A stretch of 27,135 nucleotides of DNA from CALCEB01 sp035531475. Its GTDB lineage: Bacteria > Acidobacteriota > Terriglobia > UBA7540. The stretch is taken from assembly GCA_035531475.1 (NCBI GenBank), contig DATKST010000003.1:1-27135 (forward strand), written 5' to 3'. The translations under genes and the position numbers were made by a program. The notes below the pieces were generated by a model that was not told where the DNA came from, searched no databases, and saw only the letters and a program-made list of their open reading frames with translations. Positions within the stretch are counted from its first letter, which is position 1, and the number at the start of each line of letters is the position of its first letter. This document shows, in pieces, positions 23,633-27,135 of the stretch.

Positions 23633-24592
23633 TCACGCCCACCAAATCTCCTGCACTTTTTCCTTAATCACAAGCTGATTCAAAAACGCAGCAGCCTTAG
23701 CCAGACCTTCATCGACGGACATCAGGCTGTCTTCATGCTCGATGGAAAGCACGTCGTCGTAGCCAATCATTTGCAAAGTGGAGATGAAATCGCCCCAGAA
23801 GTCCGGCCCATGTCCGTAACCCACGGTGCGGAAGATCCAGGAGCGGTTCTTTTCATCGCGGTAGGGCTTGATGTCCAGAACGCCGTTCACCTTGTAATTC
23901 ATCTCGTACATGCGCGTGTCCTTGGCGTGGACGTGGAACACGGCCTCGCCGAGTTGCCGGATGGCGGCACAGGGATCGATGCCCTGCCAAAACATATGGC
24001 TGGGGTCAAAATTACAGCCCACCGCCGGTCCGGCCTCAGCCCGCAGCTTCAGCATACTTTCGGGAGAGTAGGCGACAAATCCCGGGTGCATTTCAATCGC
24101 GATCTTCACTCCGTGGTTTTCAGCGAACTTCCCGTGCTTCTTCCAATACGGGATGACTTTCTTCTCCCATTGCCACTTAAGAACGTCGAGATAGTCCGGG
24201 GGCCACGGCGTGGTGACCCAGTTGGGAAACTTCGATTGCTCGGAGTCGCCAGGACAACCGGAAAAGTCGATCACCCGTGTCACGCCTAACTTCTCCGCCA
24301 AGAGCACGGTCTTGCGGCTGACCTCGGCGTTGCTCTCCGCAAAGGTTTTATTGGGGTGCAGTGCGTTTCCGTGGCAACTGAGCGCGCTGATCGTAATCCC
24401 CTGATCGTCCAGCCGCTGCTTGAACTCCTTGAGCTTGGCTGGCGCGCTCAGCCATTCCAGTTTCAGGTGAGGATCGCCCGGGTAATTGCCCGTGCCAATC
24501 TCTACGGTGCGAATGCCGAGCGGCTTGATCTTGCGAATCACTTCGTCCAGCGTCAGCTTGCCAAACAATGCGGTAAACAGTCCTATTTTCAT
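23633..24592 (-). CDS. Sugar phosphate isomerase/epimerase-like TIM-barrel protein
   Basis: A 319-residue xylose-isomerase-like TIM barrel (AP-endonuclease family 2). Metal-binding positions are recognisable: IEMHPGF near residue 180, CNFDPSHMFW near 208, HVHAKDTR near 236 and SIEHEDS near 300, supplying the Glu-Asp-His-Glu set of a divalent metal site. Family members isomerise, epimerise or dehydrate sugars; the precise reaction cannot be read here. ATG at 24592 (MKIGLF) is preferred to GTG at 24598 because AAGGGAG is seven bases before it. It is the first gene of a unit with the Gfo/Idh oxidoreductase 39 bp downstream, and a promoter lies near 24699-24727. Confidence 0.9.
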   Translation of the reverse strand: MKIGLFTALFGKLTLDEVIRKIKPLGIRTVEIGTGNYPGDPHLKLEWLSAPAKLKEFKQRLDDQGITISALSCHGNALHPNKTFAESNAEVSRKTVLLAEKLGVTRVIDFSGCPGDSEQSKFPNWVTTPWPPDYLDVLKWQWEKKVIPYWKKHGKFAENHGVKIAIEMHPGFVAYSPESMLKLRAEAGPAVGCNFDPSHMFWQGIDPCAAIRQLGEAVFHVHAKDTRMYEMNYKVNGVLDIKPYRDEKNRSWIFRTVGYGHGPDFWGDFISTLQMIGYDDVLSIEHEDSLMSVDEGLAKAAAFLNQLVIKEKVQEIWWA

Positions 24593-24698
24593 GGACACGC
24601 TCCCTTAAAAGTAATATCGCCCTTAGACCTGTGGCGAATCATCAACCCGTGACCCCAACGGTCCGGGAATCCCCGGCCTCGAGAGGCAATAGAGGCTA

Positions 24699-24727
24699 AA
24701 TCTATAGTTCGCTGTCGATGGCGTCAA
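24699..24727 (-). promoter_or_regulatory. Candidate promoter of the isomerase-oxidoreductase unit
   Basis: Minus-strand TTGACG (24727-24722), a 17-bp spacer and TAGATT (24704-24699) lie about 105 bp before the isomerase start. The boxes match five and four consensus bases. Confidence 0.45.
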
Positions 24728-24765
24728 CTGAAAAATCTCAGAAAGGGCAGGGAATCGGGATTTTC

Positions 24766-24944
24766 GGTAGTGACTCAGTTTGAAGTTTTGTGACATTGTT
24801 CGCCACCGTCATCCCCGCGAAGGCGGGGATCCATGCCCCGGACCATCCCTTTTTCTGTACGAGTTCGGAATGCCACTGCGATATTCGGAGTGGCATTCCC
24901 GCCTTCGCGGGAATGACGATGAAGGAACAAACTGAGTCACTGCC
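24766..24944. mobile_element. Small non-autonomous mobile element, copy with a different interior (179 bp, 8-bp target duplication)
   Basis: Termini GGTAGTGACTCAGTTTG (24766-24782) and CAAACTGAGTCACTGCC (24928-24944) are inverted repeats with one mismatch, flanked by perfect 8-bp direct repeats GGATTTTC at 24758-24765 and 24945-24952. The ends match those of copies 1 and 2 (shared pattern GGTAGTG, three variable bases, CAGTTTG). The interior does not: it has arms of the widespread GTCATTCCCGC repeat at 24807-24830 and 24895-24918 (each folding on itself, CCCCGC-GAAG-GCGGGG and TTCCCGC-CTTC-GCGGGAA). A perfect 11-bp inverted repeat GGAATGCCACT lies at 24867-24877 and 24889-24899. There is no coding capacity. 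Confidence 0.88.
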
Positions 24945-24995
24945 GGATTTTCCTTCTGATTGACTCCGCTAGACCGCATGGGGTCCGTGGAGTGG

Positions 24996-25024
24996 TTGAC
25001 AGGGTTTTGGCGGCGTGCAAAACT
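24996..25024 (+). promoter_or_regulatory. Candidate tRNA-Arg promoter
   Basis: A perfect TTGACA at 24996-25001 is followed after 17 bp by AAAACT (25019-25024), a poor -10 with three matches. It is the only good -35 box ahead of the tRNA, which begins about 85 bp later. A solo mobile-element end starts at 25029, inside the predicted leader. Confidence 0.4.
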
Positions 25025-25028
25025 AGGC

Positions 25029-25070
25029 GGTAGTGGTTTTCGTTTGCTGTAGCGGCGGGGCCTTGCCGTT
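25029..25070 (+). repeat. Solo left end of the small mobile-element family
   Basis: GGTAGTGG at 25029-25036 followed by TTTTCGTTTGCTGTAGCGGC matches the left end of copy 2. The right arm, right terminus and second target duplication are missing before the tRNA starts at 25112. This is a truncated or half element lying between the candidate tRNA promoter and the tRNA. Confidence 0.75.
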
Positions 25071-25111
25071 CCAGTTCGTGCCGGTTGCCATTGCGCTTCT
25101 CCTCGAAGGAT

Positions 25112-25188
25112 GCGCCCGTAGCTCAGCTGGATAGAGCACTTGCCTACGAAGCAAGGGGTCGGGTGTTCGAATCACCCCGGGCGTACCA
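25112..25188 (+). tRNA. tRNA-Arg (anticodon ACG)
   Basis: A full 77-nt tRNA with encoded CCA. The acceptor stem is GCGCCCG with CGGGCGT (a G-T pair at the end), the D-arm GCTCAGCTGGATAGAGC, and the anticodon arm CTTGC-CTACGAA-GCAAG with anticodon ACG. The T-arm is GGGTG-TTCGAAT-CACCC. The wobble A is normally converted to inosine by TadA, so it reads CGU, CGC and CGA arginine codons. Its 3' end faces an integrase gene, marking it as the likely integration site of the element to the right. Confidence 0.98.
25165..25188 (+). other. Probable attachment site core (attL) in the tRNA 3' end
   Basis: Tyrosine integrases commonly recombine in the T-arm and 3' end of tRNA genes and leave them intact. 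The integrase stop is only 58 bp away and reads towards the tRNA. The short word GTACCA at the tRNA end recurs at 25229-25234 and 25239-25244, possibly integrase arm sites. The matching direct repeat should be at the far end of the element, outside the window. Confidence 0.45.
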
Positions 25189-25246
25189 ATCTTTTCAACA
25201 ACTTAGCCGGAATGAACCGATCGGACGAGTACCATTTCGTACCACT

Positions 25247-26350
25247 TCAGCCTTCAAGCAGCTTTTTGGTGATGAGCTTGTGAATCGCTTTGCGCTTCGC
25301 GGGAGCTACCGCCTGCGTGTAAACGTTCATCGTCGTCTTGATGTCGGCGTGCCGAAGCAACTCCTTTTGAACTGCCATATCTGTTCCCATGCTATGGATC
25401 AGCGTTGAGAACGTGTGTCTAAACGTGTGCCATCCGATCTTCCCTATTCCTGCCCTGTCCGCGGCAGGTTGGATGTGGTCACCGAGCAGAATCCCCCTCC
25501 ACCGAGGCCGCCCGGAGTTCCCTGCGAAAACAAAGTCCGCCGGCGCTTTGTAAGGAGACCGCTCCCGATGGCGCAAGAGGACTTCCGCAAGATTGGGGTC
25601 GAGCGGAACAGGCTTTGAGGACTCCTCTGTCTTGGTTTCGTAAATGTGCCTGCCCGTTGCACTTCTTTGGATGAACACGCTCAGGTTGTTCCAGTCGATA
25701 TCACCCCACTGAAGCCCCATGATTTCGCTTGCCCGCAAGCCCAGACAGCCGGCGACAAGCACCATGGTTCTGTAAGATTCCTTCAGTTCGGCCACCAGCG
25801 CCTGAAATTCTTCAGGCTTAAGGACCCGAGGAATCTTCCTGCGTGCCGTTGACTGGCGAACCAAACTGATTGGGTTTCTGTCTATCAACTCCCAGCGGAT
25901 CGCGCACTGGAAAAGAACGTGGAACATATTACGGATATGCCCACGTGTCTGCGGTGAACGAGGGATGTGGTTCAGCCAAACTTCAACCGGAATAGGTTTC
26001 AGTGATGTCAAGATTGCATCTCCCCATCGAGGTCCAATCCACTTATTGAGAAAGGCCCTGTAGGAAACCTGCGTGTCGTGCCGGACTCGCTCGAGCTCTT
26101 CAGCGATGTAGCGGTCAATGAGACCGCTGACCGTAACGGCTCGGAATGCCGTTTGAGGATTATCTCCGTTTAGCCTCAAGCGAAAGGACTCGACTGCACG
26201 GAGCGCGGCAGCTTTAGTCGGAAACCGGTCGCTCGTGCCGATCAAGATCGACTTTCGGTGCCCAGCTTCCGTATACCTCCACTGCCACACATCGGGACCT
26301 TGACTGCGTTCGCGCAATGTTAACGTTCCAAATTGATACCGTGGCTGCAT
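25247..26350 (-). CDS. Tyrosine recombinase (phage/island integrase)
   Basis: A 367-residue integrase that catalyses site-specific insertion and excision. An N-terminal arm-binding region (about 1-65) and SAM-like core-binding domain (about 72-165) precede the catalytic domain (175-350). All catalytic residues are seen: Arg206 in LGLRASEI, Lys240 in the beta-hairpin, His308-x-x-Arg311 in GWHTFRHTFSTL, His334 in LLRHADIKTT and the nucleophile Tyr344 in NVYTQ. The gene is therefore likely functional. ATG at 26350 has AGGAGG seven bases upstream. That site lies within the last codons of the upstream excisionase-like gene, whose stop is one base before this start, so translation is coupled. It faces the tRNA-Arg 3' end. 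Confidence 0.95.
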   Translation of the reverse strand: MQPRYQFGTLTLRERSQGPDVWQWRYTEAGHRKSILIGTSDRFPTKAAALRAVESFRLRLNGDNPQTAFRAVTVSGLIDRYIAEELERVRHDTQVSYRAFLNKWIGPRWGDAILTSLKPIPVEVWLNHIPRSPQTRGHIRNMFHVLFQCAIRWELIDRNPISLVRQSTARRKIPRVLKPEEFQALVAELKESYRTMVLVAGCLGLRASEIMGLQWGDIDWNNLSVFIQRSATGRHIYETKTEESSKPVPLDPNLAEVLLRHRERSPYKAPADFVFAGNSGRPRWRGILLGDHIQPAADRAGIGKIGWHTFRHTFSTLIHSMGTDMAVQKELLRHADIKTTMNVYTQAVAPAKRKAIHKLITKKLLEG

Positions 26351-26351
26351 A

Positions 26352-26609
26352 CTATCCTCCTTGTGGCGTAGTAGTGCAGCACGGCTGGCAGCCAGAGTTT
26401 ACCCGAGAACGCAGCCACTCGTCCAGCTCTGAGGCCCTAAACCTCCAAAACTTGCCGATCTTGTGCCCTGGGATCTCGCCGCGTAGGGTCATCCGTTCCA
26501 GAGTCTTTCGGTGGATTTTAAGCAACTCGGCAGCGGTGGCGGCATCAATGAGGGGTTCAAACGAACTCTCAATGCCGTGCCTTTCGCTGATCGCAGCTAA
26601 TCTTCCCAT
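26352..26609 (-). CDS. Excisionase-like helix-turn-helix protein (HTH_17/MerR-like)
   Basis: An 85-residue DNA-binding protein. The core LIDAATAAELLKIHRKTLERMTLRGEIPGHKIGKFWRFRASELDEWLRS (about 27-73) is a winged-helix excisionase domain: an initial helix-turn-helix with H-R-K-T-L-x-R-M, the G-E-I-P-x-x-K-I-G wing and the W-R-F-x-x-x-E-L-D-E-W-L ending. Such proteins bend att-site DNA and bias the integrase to excision, or act as regulators. ATG at 26609 follows GGAGGAGAAT directly; a longer in-frame reading to 26786 has unconvincing composition and no such site. A short Cys-containing tail (CQPCCTT) ends it. It is co-transcribed and translationally coupled with the integrase. Confidence 0.88.
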   Translation of the reverse strand: MGRLAAISERHGIESSFEPLIDAATAAELLKIHRKTLERMTLRGEIPGHKIGKFWRFRASELDEWLRSRVNSGCQPCCTTTPQGG

Positions 26610-26758
26610 ATTCTCCTCCCGGCAAACACAATCACTGCTGTGTGGTCGATGCGCACTGAGCGTGATGGGTTTTCGTTTACAAGGAACGCTTTCCGCCAGA
26701 ACGTACTGGCCCCGGATGGTCGCACGATTTTGTACCCCGTTCTGAAAAACTCTCATGA

Positions 26759-26786
26759 AATAGTCATAACTGAGCACCAGTGTCAA
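26759..26786 (-). promoter_or_regulatory. Candidate promoter of the excisionase-integrase unit
   Basis: Minus-strand TTGACA (26786-26781) with a weak ACTATT about 16 bp on. Transcription would give a leader of about 140 nt before the excisionase-like gene. The -35 is perfect, the -10 poor. Confidence 0.35.
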
Positions 26787-27135
26787 CCCATACCAGGATT
26801 ACCGCTGTGGTCTGCAATGCCATCCCGCACGGCGCGTTAGTCTCTCGACAAATTCAATCCTCTGCAGGAAAGGATTTGCTGTCAAATTTCTGAAACAGGC
26901 CGTTTGAATGCTCGGCAATAGCCACTTGAAACCCTCGGCGCGGTGCTTCGGGCCGCGCATTGATTGTGAATGCTTGGCACCGCGAACTTTTCCCAGGGAT
27001 GGGGTGCAAGACGATCAATAGATTGATTACAGGAGGGTTAGCGGAGACGCAGGAATGTGGGCGACTTAGACATCCCATGCTTATCCGCTTGTTTAAGGTA
27101 ACCGCAAGGGACAGCGCCGCATCCTCTGTGACGCC
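26787..27135. other. Right-hand end of window, inside the integrated element, no supported gene
   Basis: No recognisable gene. A minus-strand frame is open from the window edge to 26854 (start candidate ATG at 27078) but has no family character, and the edge prevents judging whether it is the end of a longer gene. A plus-strand frame from ATG 27077 runs off the edge and is equally undecided. Confidence 0.4.

Noticed and set aside
22160..24289. Very long plus-strand frame (709 codons) opposite the Gfo/Idh and isomerase genes
   Set aside because: Both genes on the minus strand have full motif sets; the plus frame is a by-product of GC-rich codon positions.
3690..25070. Repeats considered as a CRISPR array
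   Set aside because: Copies are single, far apart and palindromic with target duplications; no regularly spaced units or cas genes are present.
25085..25408. Plus-strand frame with the phrase APVAQLDRALAYEARGRVFESPR
   Set aside because: This is a translation of the tRNA-Arg gene itself, a well-known false protein; the downstream part lies over the integrase on the opposite strand.
26854..27078. Minus-strand frame of 74 codons at the right edge, open past the window
   Set aside because: No recognisable motif, and the edge prevents deciding; kept only as an undecided region.

Overview
The window is about 27 kb of moderately GC-rich bacterial chromosome. Its gene mix looks most like a heterotrophic soil-type Acidobacteriota member: secreted DUF1080 and DUF4380 proteins, a PAS-PAS-GAF sigma-54 activator, an adjacent thiolase/acyl-CoA dehydrogenase pair, Yip1 beside ksgA, and a CAP-domain exoprotein. 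This assignment is inferred from gene content. No rRNA or marker phylogeny was available. Most of the window is ordinary housekeeping and catabolic chromosome; the unusual content is in the spacers and at the two ends.

Layout. 1-292: truncated end of an IS5-type insertion sequence, transposase on the minus strand. 522-3601 (minus): a small unknown protein, a STAS protein and a sigma-54 activator. 4093-4860 (plus): Tat-exported DUF1080 protein, followed by a spacer holding two decayed short genes (one resembling a ribbon-helix-helix antitoxin) and a hairpin-rich repeat. 5472-7530 (minus): AI-2E-type permease, DUF190 and the fluoride channel crcB, the last two behind a complete fluoride riboswitch with terminator. 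7760-9382 (minus): Yip1 then ksgA. 9716-11591 (plus): promoter, leader and pyrG. 11626-12264 (minus): CAP-domain exoprotein. 12570-15011 (plus): DipZ-like secreted thioredoxin and a sialidase-like lipoprotein. 15365-18364 (plus): fadA-type thiolase and VLCAD-like dehydrogenase. 18428-24592 (minus): a carbohydrate block (TIM-barrel sugar isomerase, Gfo/Idh/MocA oxidoreductase, xylulokinase, secreted DUF4380 protein) interrupted by a MazF/PemK toxin-antitoxin pair. 25112-25188: tRNA-Arg(ACG), followed by a convergent tyrosine integrase and an excisionase-like gene, the left edge of an integrated element that runs off the right side.

The most notable observation is a family of small non-autonomous mobile elements. 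Three complete copies (3690-3796, 9591-9700, 24766-24944) start and end with GGTAGTG-type inverted termini. Each is flanked by its own perfect 8-bp target duplication (CCACTTCC, AACGAAAA, GGATTTTC). A solo left end lies at 25029, just upstream of the tRNA. Two copies carry one kind of hairpin arm. The third carries an unrelated arm of the widespread GTCATTCCCGC type between the same ends, so the termini seem to carry different palindromic interiors. Hairpin changes between copies are compensatory. One copy ends 7 bp before the -35 box of the predicted pyrG promoter; the solo end appears to lie between the tRNA promoter and the tRNA.

How genes may work together: crcB and DUF190 form a fluoride-responsive unit. 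Thiolase and acyl-CoA dehydrogenase serve fatty-acid beta-oxidation. DUF1080, Gfo/Idh and the TIM-barrel isomerase are the kinds of proteins used in oxidation-based (3-keto-sugar) glycan breakdown, with xylulokinase feeding sugars to the pentose phosphate pathway. That last link is inference, because the DUF1080 gene is about 18 kb from the others.
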